DNA of 64,000 nucleotides from Pseudoscleropodium purum (taxonomy: Eukaryota; Streptophyta; Bryopsida; Hypnales; Brachytheciaceae): contig OZ017804.1 of assembly GCA_963969395.1 (NCBI GenBank), positions 10,850,001 to 10,914,000 of the forward strand, in the 5' to 3' direction. Below the pieces are notes generated by a model. It was not told where the DNA came from. It searched no databases and saw only the letters and a program-made list of their open reading frames with translations. Every line of letters begins with the position of its first letter. The stretch's first letter is position 1. The position numbers and the translations under genes were made by a program. Below are positions 21,733-33,191 of the stretch, piece after piece.

Positions 21733-24700
21733 CTATTTTACAGCAAGCAAGCCATAGCAAACCTCTTCCACCAACTCCTCCCACACCGCCTTCTCCAACT
21801 GCAAGCAAATCCTATCAACATCCCTCCGAAGCAACAGCCACGACTTCGTCGGCTGCACCTCCTGCGCCACCAAGCTATGGAGGAGCAAACTCTGTTCACT
21901 GCTTGCAGTTGAGAATCCCCGCTTGCGAATCTCACTCCACACATCCTCCACGAACCGTCGTCCACTTACTGCAGCATTCAGTGGGGCAATGGTGACAATG
22001 GGTAAGCCGAAACAATGGTGCGCTGGTGTTGCTGCGGAACTGAGCTCCAGTTTTGTGATCAGAATCTCGTTGATGGCGTCGAAGAGAATGCGGTGATGGG
22101 AGCTTCTGCTGGAGATCTTCCTGCTGGTGGTTTGCATTTTCTTCAGGAGATGGGGGCTGATGGGTTGAGTGGAGGAGTGCCACTGGGTGATGTTGCGGCC
22201 TCCGTGGGTGTGGAAGCCTGAGGCCACGAGAATGTCGCGAACAAAGGCGAAGTCGGATGCAGGACTTGGCCCGGGTGAAGGACTTGGGGTGGAAGGACTA
22301 GGTCGCTTTGGGGTGATCTGGGGTGTGGGAGTTTTGGTTTGAGAGTGGGGTGGGACTTCGGATGAACGGAGAGCGTCGCGATGCTTTTCTGCAATGGTAA
22401 GAAAGTGTCAGTGACATGTTAGGGATCTATCATGGAAAATGTCTGAGGAAGTGTCATAGAAAAGTTAAGTGTTTCATCATTGAAAATGTCTAAGAAAGAG
22501 TCATAACAAGATCTTAAGAAATGCTAATGTGAGAGCCGTCTCTAGTGGATTTATTGTTATCCAAATCGTTGTCTCTCACTGTTGCTACTTTTATTCAATT
22601 GGTTGAGATCATGCTAGCTACGAAAAGTGATAAAAACGTCATAATCCATCGTAAGAACAGTATTAAATAGTGTTGTAAAACGTTATAAATCCATTGTAAA
22701 AGAAGTGTTATAAAATATTACAAATCCATTGTAAAAGAACGTGGGTGCGAGGTCTACCTCTAGTATCGTCCGACTCGTTGTCTCTAACTCTTTCACTACT
22801 TCTTTCCCATTGGGGATGCCGTAACCGGATTCGCAGTGGATCTGAGCAGGCCAGAAGACAATGAGGAAGACGATCAACTGACTCAACCAAGATAACCAGT
22901 TTCAAGGGAACCAGAATTGACAGAAAAAGAGGAATACTTTGACACAAGGATCCAGGTGGGACTGCTTTTGGATACTGAAAACCAACCTTGATGCGCATTT
23001 GTGATGTCCTTGAACTCTTGAAAAGGGGGTTCCAACACAGAGACAACAGGACTGTCGCGTCCATTCTTGTCACTGGTTGCATCCTGGCCATCCTTCACGT
23101 GGTCTAGAATGTTCCGCCGCACCTTTGCGTTTGCGTCTTTTCCATCCTTGGAACCCGCATTGCTCTGTATTCTCGGGGAGACACAGGACTCCGCAAGCGC
23201 TGCAGCTCGTGATGGACTTGGCATGGCCTCGAGTGTCTCATGGCCAACCTTGTTGCCCTTCTTACTGCCAACAGAGAACAACATTCTTTTGTCACCGTTT
23301 TGAGTACCGTTTTGGGTACCGTCTTGAGTACCGTTTTGAGTGTTCCTCGCAGGCTTGGGCACCCTGGGTGGAGTGGCATTCTGTACAACATCAACGCCAT
23401 TCGTACAATTCCCTCGCAACATTGCCGCATTCGGCACCGACCGACACCGAGCGAGATTCGGCGACGACGCTGCATCGTTCACCGAATGCAGAAGATGCTT
23501 CTTGCCTGGGCTGTCAAACTTGACAAGATTGCTCCGGGTAGCATTTGGCTTCTGATGAGAGGATTCCGAAGCTTTCACAGAATTCGGCGAGGACGCTGCT
23601 TCATTCACACAATGCAGAAGCTTTTTCTTGCCTGGACTGTCAAGCTTGACATGAGTGCTCTGGGTAGCCTTTGGCTTTTTTTGGTTGGTTTCCGAAGCTT
23701 GCACAGAACTCGTCTTCGTCTTCCTCGCCTTGGCTCGGAGTGTGGCAGAAGGGGAGTCAGTTAAATAATCACTGAGCACTACCTTCGGAGATGAAATCTT
23801 CTCGTCGTCGTCGACATCCGGTCGCAGCATGGTAATGCGCTTACCCGTGGACAGGCTCTTCGTCAGAGTGAAGTTGGTGGTCTTCGGAGAAGAGGCAGGT
23901 TCACGAGCTGTGGAGCTTGGGAGGTTTTTGGTGCAATGAATGTTCTCATTGGGTTGGTGCTCTCTTCGACGCAACCTCTCTTTGATTTCGGCAATGACGT
24001 CGCGAGCGCTGTTCTTCTTGTTGGTACTACTCTTGGTCGCTTGCTTTATCTGGGATTTGGGAGAGGTGGGAAGCATGTATCGTGAGCTTGTGGAGGTCGG
24101 AGTTCTGCGCTTGACATCATCTGGATTGAGGTCTCTTGGTGATGGCCTGTTTGTATCCCACATGACAAGGCCACACAGGTGAATGAGTCGGACAGTGAAG
24201 AGATGGAAAAATGTTTCTACCAATTGGGCGACAAGAGACTGTGCACAACGTTACAAATGCTGACAGCCTAAACATATTAACCTCTCCACCAGTTTAGAAA
24301 TTCGATTAAGTATACTGTCTGCGTAAGCACAACTTCTTCTCAGCCACATAAGAAACATATCAGCCTCAAAACATAACCTCTCCACCAGTTAAGAATCTCG
24401 ACTACAAATGTTGTCTGCCTAAACATAACCTTGCCACCAGTCCAGAAACTCAGTAACACATGTTGACTGCGTCAACATAAACTCTCCACAAGTTTTCAAA
24501 GGAACTTAGATTGTAAGCGCCAATTCATGATGCAACAAGAACTGCAAGCTCTAGTGGAAATATGGTATAGGGAGACCAGGGGAATGATCACGAGAAGATC
24601 CACAACTACCATGTGCATCTTCTCGAAGGTCATTTCCCTGGTCTGCGCAAACCATGCATGTTGTGGGGCTTGGAATGGAATACTAGTTTGATTCTAAAAA

Positions 24701-25552
24701 TGAAACATAACTTTTGCTTGAACAATACCAGTCAAAGCCGTCACTTGTTTTTTATAATGCTCACCTGTGAATAGCAGTAGGACTTTGTGCGGTGCGACCT
24801 TCAATCCCGGGTTTAGGGTTTAATTTGTTGTGGTCGTTTCCTTTGCGAGAATCCGAGTGCATGAAGAGACGAGCAAGAGAACGAGGGCTGAACCCTCGTT
24901 GCGTAGAGTCGCTTATTGCTTTTGCAGCTTGTTTTACTTGTGTTCGTTGTGTTGCTTGTGTTGCTTGTATTGCTTGTGTCTCTTGAATCCCTTGAATCCC
25001 TTTCTTCGCACGCGTCGTCACTGGAGTAGAAGTTCCATTGTTGCTGAACACAGCGTTCGGCTTCTGTTGGAGAAACTGGAATATGAAATCCTTATTGCAC
25101 TGCAGAAACTCCAGCGCCTCCAGAAACTCCTTGGAGTTCTCGAATTCTTTCCCGAGCTTGGGACTGCTGGCGATGATGCCCTGCGACAAAGCCAGCCTCG
25201 CTTTGTCGAGCGTGGCGCGCACTTTGCGCTTCTTCTCCTCCAGTTGCTGCTTCATGTCGTCGAGGTGCTGCTTCGCCGTGAATTCTTGCTTGAACCGCTG
25301 GAGTTCCGCTTCTTGAGGGTGGTTGTCGCGAACTTGAATCCTCCGCAACTTCGCGACTGGATCGACGCCATTCTTCGGCATTTTTTGCGAAGAATTTCGA
25401 GTCGGAGGAAGCTCGGGCATGGCGTTCAAACCCATGAGACGAGCCACGACGTTCGGAGCTCGCAGTTTCTTCTCGTCACGGGCATCTCGATTCCATCGTT
25501 TGTCACTCGCTTGGTTGCAAAACCCGTGACAGAACTGCAATGAACGCGGCAC
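21733..25552 (-). CDS. TRM / LONGIFOLIA-like protein with DUF3741-type motif and DUF4378
   Basis: Exons: (25552 or 25534)-24765, 24146-22987 and 22388-21733, joined in phases 2 and 1; about 862-867 residues. The first exon encodes NVVARLMGL, the N-terminal motif of this plant family, then a helical region with SKEFLEALEFLQCNKDF near residues 134-150. Exon 2 has SARDVIAEIKERLRRR, a 42-residue tandem repeat, an NGTQ-rich run and SPVVSVLEPPFQE, which resembles the SPVSVLD TRM motif. Exon 3 carries DUF4378, from FVRDILVASGFH through LFDAINEIL and FVEDVWSEI to the LVEEV end. Family knowledge: these proteins recruit TON1-type complexes and affect cortical microtubules and cell elongation. A good acceptor (cattgcag, ending at 25535) directly precedes FCHGF, so the true start is probably in an upstream exon I could not place; the ATG at 25552 would otherwise serve. 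Confidence 0.85.
23456..23707 (-). repeat. In-frame 126-bp tandem duplication in the TRM-like coding sequence
   Basis: Two 42-residue units (23707-23582 and 23581-23456) share SPGKK-LLH-VN-AASSPN and a basic KAT/NAT stretch. The exact multiple of three keeps the frame. They lie in a disordered, Ser/Lys-rich region. Confidence 0.9.
24240..24495 (-). repeat. Four-unit degenerate repeat inside the TRM-like intron
   Basis: Four units of roughly 50-85 bp each contain a version of CATAACCTCTCCACCAGTT, at about 24273, 24371, 24423 and 24475. A single copy recurs at about 33961 in an intron of the Cys-rich gene. Confidence 0.7.
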
Positions 25553-25559
25553 TGAACCT

Positions 25560-26130
25560 CAATCAATCTTGCAAACGTCTCGGGAAGCAAACTCGCTGCT
25601 AGTTGAGAATTTTGTACAAGCAGCACTAAAAGATCATTGCCACCACTCACAGAAAAAAGGCATAAGATTTGTGAGCGCTGCTAGTTGAGAATTTTCTACT
25701 TCCAACGCGTTATGATCAATGCCGACACTCAGAAATGGCTCGGGTTTGTGAGTGCTTGCAATCTCGCAAACCTCTCATTAAGTAAACTCGCTACTGTCCG
25801 AGAATTTTCTACAATCGACACTCAATGATCAATGCCACCACTAGTCACAGAATGTCCTCGGGTTTGTGAGCGCTGCCAATCTCGCAAACCTCTTGAGAAT
25901 CAAACTCGCTGCTATTTGAGAATTTTCTACAATCAATGCTGAATGCTCAACACCGCCATTCACAGCACGTCCTTGGTAATGTCAGAGCTCCCAATCAATC
26001 AATTAATCAATCAATCTCGCAAATTCCACAGGGAGAAAACTCGCTCCTGATTAACAATGTCCCACAACCAATTAACAGTGATCAATGCCACCACTACTCA
26101 CAGTAACGCCCTCGAATTGGTGAGCGTCCG
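25560..26130 (-). repeat. Five-copy 110-140-bp tandem repeat upstream of the TRM-like first exon
   Basis: Successive units carry the anchors CAATCTCGCAAACCTCT, AAACTCGCTGCT, TTGAGAATTTTCTAC, ATCAATGCCACCACT and GGTTTGTGAGCGCTG in order. The second unit lacks the first third; the last has a CAAT-rich expansion. The array abuts the 25534 exon, so it is in the promoter, leader or first intron. Confidence 0.88.
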
Positions 26131-27020
26131 TCTCCACACTGCTCGCCTCGTCCAGACTATTCCTCGGCGCCTCAAACCCTGTCAGAATCAAAACTCAAAA
26201 TCTCAAACTGGGTACCAGCAATTCCAGCTTCTCATCTCAGATTCCACACTCACGTATATTCTCTCCTCACACAAGGTGTCTCCTCTGCACCTGTAACACC
26301 ATTACCCTGACGACATTGAACTCCAACACATTCGCCATAATTCTAAAAATCAATGCTTGAGACCACACGGGTGGACTATTCTAGCGACGTACATACACAA
26401 GCCATACTCCAGAGCCAGCACAGACAGACAGAATCACCCTCAAAATTCAGAGAACGAAAGGCTCAAGTAAGCTACGAATTAATTGCACCTGCATCTTCTT
26501 GTGTCCTCTCCATGAGCTCGTTTGCTTGTTTCCCGCATTGCGAACGGGCACAATGTGAGGACTAAGTTAGCAAGTTGCAAAAGTCTACGTTCGTCTCCTC
26601 CCGTCCCGTCCCTGAACGAGTTGCAGTGCGACCCACCCACCAAGGAGGTTTGAAAAAGGAATGGTTTTGCAGGATTATTTGAATTGGTTGCTTTGAATTA
26701 CCTCCTGTTTAGGTAAGCTGGGGGAGAGTTTGGTGGGAGGGTGTTGAAAGGGGAGGGAGCAGGAATAGAAGTTTTTGCTTGGAAGCGCGAGCTTTTGCTT
26801 CGAAGGGCGAGCTTAACGTTCGTGTGGCATAGTTTGCAGGTTTTGGCACTGTTTCCCAGTTTGCTGCTTCGGTGGACAGGTTCTGCCTGCATGGGGGCGA
26901 GAGCCCAACGTTCGCATTGCAGGAAACGGAGGGTTTTCACTTTTCACTTGGTTTGGTTCGGACCGCGGAGACAGACTCTGCTTTCCACGGGTTGGAGGAC
27001 ATAGTGCGGGGAGAAGTTTG
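26131..27020 (-). other. Probable promoter / 5' leader zone of the TRM-like gene
   Basis: GC-richer than the intergenic DNA to its right. An ATG with a donor-like GCAG|GTGCAA lies on the minus strand near 26490-26515, but joining it to the 25534 acceptor puts the next exon out of frame. No coding exon can be assigned with confidence. Confidence 0.3.
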
Positions 27021-27039
27021 AGCCAAACCAGCCTAAACC

Positions 27040-27740
27040 TCAGGCCCCCCAAACCGACACTTTTTGCTATTGTGCCTAGTTACTATTGTTAGAATGTTCA
27101 AAATTTTCAAATATTCTTGTTGGCAAGTGAAAGGAGATTCCAAAGCACCTAAGAATGTGACATTTGGATATCGTATGCAAAAGTTATAAAGGGTCAAAGT
27201 TTCAAATAATAACTTTTGTTGATTGACACTAGAGATGTTCATGATCCAACAGGGAAACCAGTTAGGCCCAAGATGGGACTTCAAGCCACCAAAAAACCTT
27301 GTCCTAATTTCATCCTTAGGGCCTAAAGGTTTGGTGCCAAAACTATGCCACCCAAAGTGCTACAAAATGATTTGTAGTTCCAACCCAGTCCTATGTAAAG
27401 CCCTTGGACCTATTTGGTGCCAAAACTATGCCATCTAAGGTGCTATAGGATGAGTTGTAGTTTTGGCCCAGTCCTATGTAAAACCCTTGGACCTAATTTG
27501 GAAGAACTCAATGATCCTATTGGTTCAAAGTCAGAGAATTTAGACTATTCCAAGTATAAATTGGGCCTAAACTTTAGGTTCTTTATAAGTAAAGTCAATG
27601 CCCCCCAAACTCACACTTTTTGCCTCTATGCCTAATTACTATTATTAAACTAGTCAAATATTCATATTTTCTTATTGGCAAGTAAAAAGAGGTTGATTTG
27701 AATGCACCAAAGAATGTAACATTTTATTACTATAAAAGGA
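27040..27740. repeat. Duplicated block enclosing an 83-bp tandem pair
   Basis: A GCCCCCCAAAC...CACTTTTTGC...TTGGCAAGTRAA block at 27041-27165 recurs at 27597-27720, and a fragment again at about 28015-28060. Between them two 83-bp units (27330-27412 and 27413-27495) share TTTGGTGCCAAAACTATGCC and CCCAGTCCTATGTAAA. Confidence 0.75.
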
Positions 27741-29169
27741 TCAAAGTTCTTTTTGGTAGATATTTTAAAATCATTTCTTCAACACACACACATATTGGTT
27801 TTGAAGATGAACTTATAATCATAATGGTGGTTTTAGACAAGGTGCAATTTGGAATATACATACTTAATGCTAGTGGTTATCCATTGCAAGGGATAATGTT
27901 GTATAAATCAACATTAGTCCTCCCCATGTTACAAGGTATAAGGTGTGACTCTTGAAAGTATCACTTTTTATTCTAGATCATAGTTAATATGATTAGATTC
28001 ATCATACTTTTTATATTTCTTATTGGCAATTAAAAGAGGATTTCAATGCAACAAAGATGTTCGTATGGATATTTCTTTACAAAAGTTAGAAAGATTCAAA
28101 GTTTTTTTGGTAGATGTTCTAAAATCTTTTTTTAAATGGAGGTAGATATTTTGGATGTACATCTAGTGAAGATGGTGCTTATGTGTTAGTAGCGTAATCA
28201 GGAGTCTTTACTTTAATGTTTTGCTAAATATCCGTGAGAGGAATGTATTTGTAAATTCAAGAATTGTAGTTGGTTGAGTAGACAAATTAGATAAAGAGAG
28301 GAAAATAACTCCATACATCTAGGTTGGCATAAATTAAAAGACACCATAAATAGCATCTAGGGGTCCACTTTAGATCTCAAGAGAAATAAAGAAAGACATT
28401 AAGCCACTATGTACCTAAGGCACATGGAAAACTCTATACCACCTACATATAGGGAAGTACTTAATTGCAAAGAATAATGTTGGAGATGAAGTTAAGTTAG
28501 ATTGTAGGTATGTAAAAGATGTTGAAATTAGTGGGGAGAAGTTGATTGTTTTCTAGTTTTTTTTTAGAGGAAAAATATATGTGAGGTATTTGATAGCAAT
28601 GTTGATATTGTATAACAATTGTCATATTACAACATTACTTTGCTCAAATTTGATACCAAATAGTATTGATGGAATATTTGACAAAATATTATTTATTTTA
28701 TTGTAGATGAAATCACTAAAGTACTATAAAAAATTTGGATGACGAGTATTAAATTTTTTATAGTGAATGCAACATAGATTTTCTAAATGTCACTCACAAA
28801 TCTTTTCCCACTAATTTGATTCTTTGCACTTACCATGCCAAGAATGTAGGTAGTGCATGTACTCTAAGGGTATGCTTACATGCTCACCTGGTGGGTAAAG
28901 TGCTATATAGGATGTTATAGGCAAAAGTACCAATTTCACTTTTTATGCGGATCCAACGGGTAGAAGAGGAACATAATTAGAAGTTGATACGTATTGAATC
29001 TCACATGATTCACTAGTCTCCACCAATGGGTTGTCCATCAATATCAATAGAAAATTGAGCTCTTCCTTTCTCATTGTCCATATAGGCAAGACAATAAGTC
29101 AAGGCAATTTTGTCTTCTTGCTTGTTTTTTGTTCAAGTTTGCCTACTAGGTGTGCACGTAAACATGCTC
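27741..29169. other. AT-rich intergenic DNA, nothing recognised
   Basis: Only short frames without protein-like content. Confidence 0.5.
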
Positions 29170-29450
29170 TAAAAATGATTATGATACAGTGGCTCATTTT
29201 GCTTTCTTCAATGTATCAGTAGTATACATTTCAAGAGTTGGTCACTTTTAGTGACCATTGTGTTTCAACTTCAAAAATTAGTAATTAATTCCACAAAGGT
29301 CCAAAAAATATGAAATGACTCGGGTTAAATGCCAATTCCATTTTCCTTCCTACAAAAATTAACAAATAAAATTCTTTCAAGGAGTTTACTTTCCCCCGAA
29401 AGGTAATCAACTCTTAAATAGTTAGATGGTCGCTTTAATAGTAGATTACC
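29170..29450 (-). repeat. Dispersed repeat, inverted copy (others at 37.07 and 51.7 kb)
   Basis: In reverse complement it matches about 37070-37450 and 51710-51975: TTGAATTTTGGGGAAGCTAA (here diverged), AAAGRCAAATGGAATT, AAGTCATTTCA...GGACCTTT, GAAGTTGAAA and GGTCACTTTTAG. Confidence 0.55.
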
Positions 29451-29683
29451 TTATTTATTTTTTGACATTTTTTAATAATCGTTTTAAATTGTACATCTAT
29501 AAGAGTCTTCTTACAATCCTAATAACCTTTTATGGATAAGCCTTATTTGACAACATACTTATTAGCATAAAAACAACCTTGAATATGTACATTAAGCTAA
29601 ATTTTAGCAAGTTTTATGAAAGTCTCAAGTTTTTATGAGCTCTTGGACATAGGGGGTATGACTCTACAACATTAACTTCTAGA

Positions 29684-29979
29684 CATTAGAGGGTTTTCTA
29701 CTGTTCGGGAAGGCCATTTCAAGCAGTTGCCTCCCATAGTTCCCCCCATAGTGAAAAAAACACCACACTATCAGAAAAAAATTGAATTTTTTTTTAATTT
29801 CTGAAAATGAAAACAAAGTTGAATTAAAAAAGAATTTAAAACAACATGGCAATCGCATTGCCACATTAGGCAACAGGTTTCAGCGAGTTCGGAGATTCAG
29901 AGAACGACAGGGAATTAACCAGCCCTCCCGAACCCTAGAGGATTTTAATCTCTAGGGTTAATCTCACAATCCTCTAATG
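29684..29979. mobile_element. CATTAGA-type MITE
   Basis: About 296 bp with inverted ends CATTAGAGGGTTTTC and ...AATCCTCTAATG, and a poly-A/T core with a TTGCCACAT motif. Same organisation as copies at 38556 and 39413. No coding capacity. Confidence 0.65.
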
Positions 29980-30152
29980 TTCATTTTAAATAAAATTCAA
30001 CTGTTGATTTTTCATGCTTCATTCATTCACTCATAGACGTGGATGTAAGTAATTTCATCAATCTTATAAAGCTTGCTTCCTGTACTGACTGTCTTAAAGA
30101 AATGGAATAATAAAACCCAGGCTACACTGAAAAGTTGACCACGCCAACTACC

Positions 30153-30530
30153 CCAATTTCTTGTTTTATTTTCTTGGCACAAAATTCATAAATCTATTTG
30201 AGACGAAGAAGAGAAAAAACAACTGAAGCCAACTAAGCTTACTACCCAATTTTCTTGTTTTATTTTCTTGACAGAAAATTCATAAAACAATTTGAAAAGA
30301 AGAAGAGAATCAAACACCTGAAGCCAACTGACTAATAACCCAATTTTCTTGTTTTATTTGCTTGGCACAAAGTTCAAAAATCAATTTGAAAAGAAGAAGA
30401 GAATAAAACACCTGAAGCCAACTGAACATAAGCTTACCCCAATTTTTTTGTTTTATTTTCTTGGCATCACGGAATTCAAAAACCAATTTGAAAAGAACTG
30501 AAGAAAAGAGAGAAAACGAGTTAACTACTC
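30153..30530. repeat. Four-copy 93-99-bp tandem repeat
   Basis: Units start at 30153, 30246, 30340 and 30439. Each carries CCAATTTTCTTGTTTTATTT, then TTGGCACAAAATTC, ATTTGAAAAGAAGAAGAGAA and CACCTGAAGCCAACT. The last unit is the most diverged. No gene is recognised next to it. Confidence 0.9.
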
Positions 30531-32822
30531 TACCCAGAGCAATTAACTTACCAACAAAAGTTTGGAAATGGCAGACCTGGTCAATTCCTGGACTGCCATC
30601 CCCTGCAGGCAGAATTGGACACTTTTCTGATTAATACCACTGTCCATTCAAATTTTATAAACTGCACATGCATGGACGTGGGTGAGTCGTCCTGCAGAGT
30701 TCGGAAGAAAATTTATTTTTCATCCAAATGGATCAAATTCAATCAATCCAGAGCGTGATTACATTCATCCCAAATTGTGTTGTGAAATTGTACAAAGGTT
30801 CTGGTAACAATATACAGTCCTTTCATCCATTGGGAAAGGATAAATACGTGATATATTGTCAAATATTCCCTCCCCGAATTTGTGTACAGAAAAGGAAAAA
30901 ATTTGCACCTTGGAATGTAAGGAAAGAAAAAATGAATAGAGTCATCCACATGTGTATTTTCATCCAGAAAATTATCTATGATCGGTAGTTTTCATCCACA
31001 AATTGGCAACAAACCTAGAAATGTTTTGAGAAGGATTTGGCAATTCTACCCATTTTTCCAAGCATTTTCTTAGTAGTTAAGGAGCTTGTGCCAAATTGAA
31101 GTAAGATTTTGGCAAAAATTTGCAAAATATTTTTGTCTATATGTCAAAAATAAACTATTAAACTTCACATTCTTCAACTCCTCCAAGGGTGGAATTCAAC
31201 GTTGGAAACTCATCATGAAAGATTGTATGTTTTGAAATTGAAGGCTCTTTTGCATTCTTCCAACAATGGATGAAGGAGGTGGGTAAAGGTTTTCAATGTT
31301 TTAGGACTCATCTTCACCTACGGGAAAAAATCCTTTGGACTTTCACAACATTTGCATATCATATAGTGGATTTACCTATAACCAATCAAATAAGCAATTG
31401 TGGACATGATCTAAAGTTGTGCAAGGCAAATAAAATATTTTCAAAGGTGCATTGATAGAAATGATAGAGATTGCAGAAATTTTGGTAAATTTATCTCTTA
31501 AGGTGAAAGCATCCATTCTTGTCCCTATCCCTTGCCCTTGTCCAATAGAGTGCCATTAAAGCGTTCCTCCATTTATATGAATGTGTCCTCCAAATGTTTG
31601 AATCTTATTTGTTGACACATTATGAATTTTGATTTGTTAAGAGCTGATTTAGAAATCTATTGAACAAATTCACTACTCTAGAGATCCACAACTTTGAAAA
31701 ATCATAGGAATTACATATCACATCCAAAAAATATAATATTTTTTTGAATATTTTTTATTTTCACTCGCTAATATTATAAAAATATTATTTAAAAGAAAAA
31801 ATGACTCCAAATATGCTAAATTCTTTAAAGGGCCGGTTTTGGATGTTTTTAACTATGAAGTTATTATGAATTTTGAAAGCCAAAAGTTGGTTTGGATCCA
31901 TGTCCAATGTTTAGACTATTCCCAAACCACTCATGTAAGACACTAAGATGGGTATACCCAAAAGCGTAACAAATTGGGTTATAGGTGAAGTGCCTAGTAA
32001 AGGAAGAAATCCACAATCAATTTTTTGAGACTAGAGTAGGCTATCAAAGTTTTTAGAGTAGAATAATAGCTCATAGGGGAGCCTTCAAATTGAATAGCCA
32101 CATTCAAAAGCTCCCCCACCCAAGGTGTCAAAAGTGAAAGAATGGGAGCTAAAATCATGTCATTAATATTCTAAAAAAGTGCAAGCTTGTAAAGCAACAA
32201 ACAAGCTCCTAATGCAACAAGCAACAAATAAGAATCCAATCAAAATGTAGTTTACATTAAAAAATGTCAGAGACCTAAAATCCTCATGTGATGTCAATGT
32301 TCAAGTCTCTATACTCAAGTGTACAAATAATCATGTAATCTCAAAATGCCTTTTCTCACTAATTGACTACTTACAAACCAATTTACTATACTTGTTCACT
32401 TTGGCACATCAAACTAAGCCTTCAACCCCCCTATTCATTGCAAATGGAACTTCTCATAATGCAAATTCCTTACTTGCATAACTAACTCTCGTTCTTTATA
32501 TGCATATTCCTTATGTGCATAAAGTTTACTACACAAACCATCAATGGAGTTGATTATTTCAGATATCATTGAATTTCTGAGATGAGCAACCAATCAAGCA
32601 CAATTACTATATAACATACACATGTTTAATTAATTGGCCTTTGGCACTTGGGCTTCTTCATGTGCATCAAGCTAAAAACTACTTTCCACCATTCCTATGC
32701 AATAAGGGAGGTTTCACTGTACCTTATATTCATATCCAAGTAACACGTTCTTTTGTGTGTCAGAATTTTCTATTATTTGCTAACAAGTACATCTAAGATG
32801 TTTACTAGTTTAGTAATTAAGC
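30531..32822. other. Intergenic DNA without a convincing gene
   Basis: Frames of 60-86 codons occur (for example 30728-30988 +) but have no recognisable domain. The rest is AT-rich. Confidence 0.4.
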
Positions 32823-33120
32823 TTAGCACGCTGACCGAAAAGAGATTACGGTACGGGATGAAGTTATTACCAACATTGCTGCAGGTGTTGATACAAGTCC
32901 AGTGGCTGTTACAAAATCTACAATACCTGTGGTAACGCAGTTTGCGGCTGTTTCAATCAGTACTCTTGTTCCAAGCCTTCCTGTTAATGCGGTTCGCCAC
33001 ATTGAATATTCAAGAGAATTTTTGGCAGTAAAGGAATCAGATTCGAACAGCGAAGCTGTGTGCGGATTAGCCATCCTATGCAAGCTTCATCAATCCACAT
33101 TTGAATTTTGCGAAGTATAA
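32823..33120. other. Coding-like, GC-raised block open on both strands
   Basis: About 300 bp of raised GC in AT-rich DNA. A plus-strand frame (stop at 33118-33120) runs upstream past its ATG at 32902 to about 32843, reading SISTLVPSLPVNAVRHIEY. A minus-strand frame covers 33083-32823. Neither is recognised. It could be a stray exon, part of the 3' UTR of the minus-strand gene at 33192, or a gene fragment. Confidence 0.25.
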
Positions 33121-33191
33121 AACTATCTTTATTTCTAATCTTTCAGCATGAATTCAGTAAGTAAATGTATCCGCCCTGCATCAGAACACAC

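Noticed and set aside
24830..25543. Plus-strand frame of 237 codons opposite the first TRM-like exon
   Set aside because: It is antisense to the VARLMGL exon; its Cys/Leu runs come from the reverse of a TQ-rich repeat.
31180..31460. Plus-strand frame of 61 codons and flanks resembling a decayed gene
   Set aside because: No domain, no supporting splice sites and ordinary AT-rich composition.
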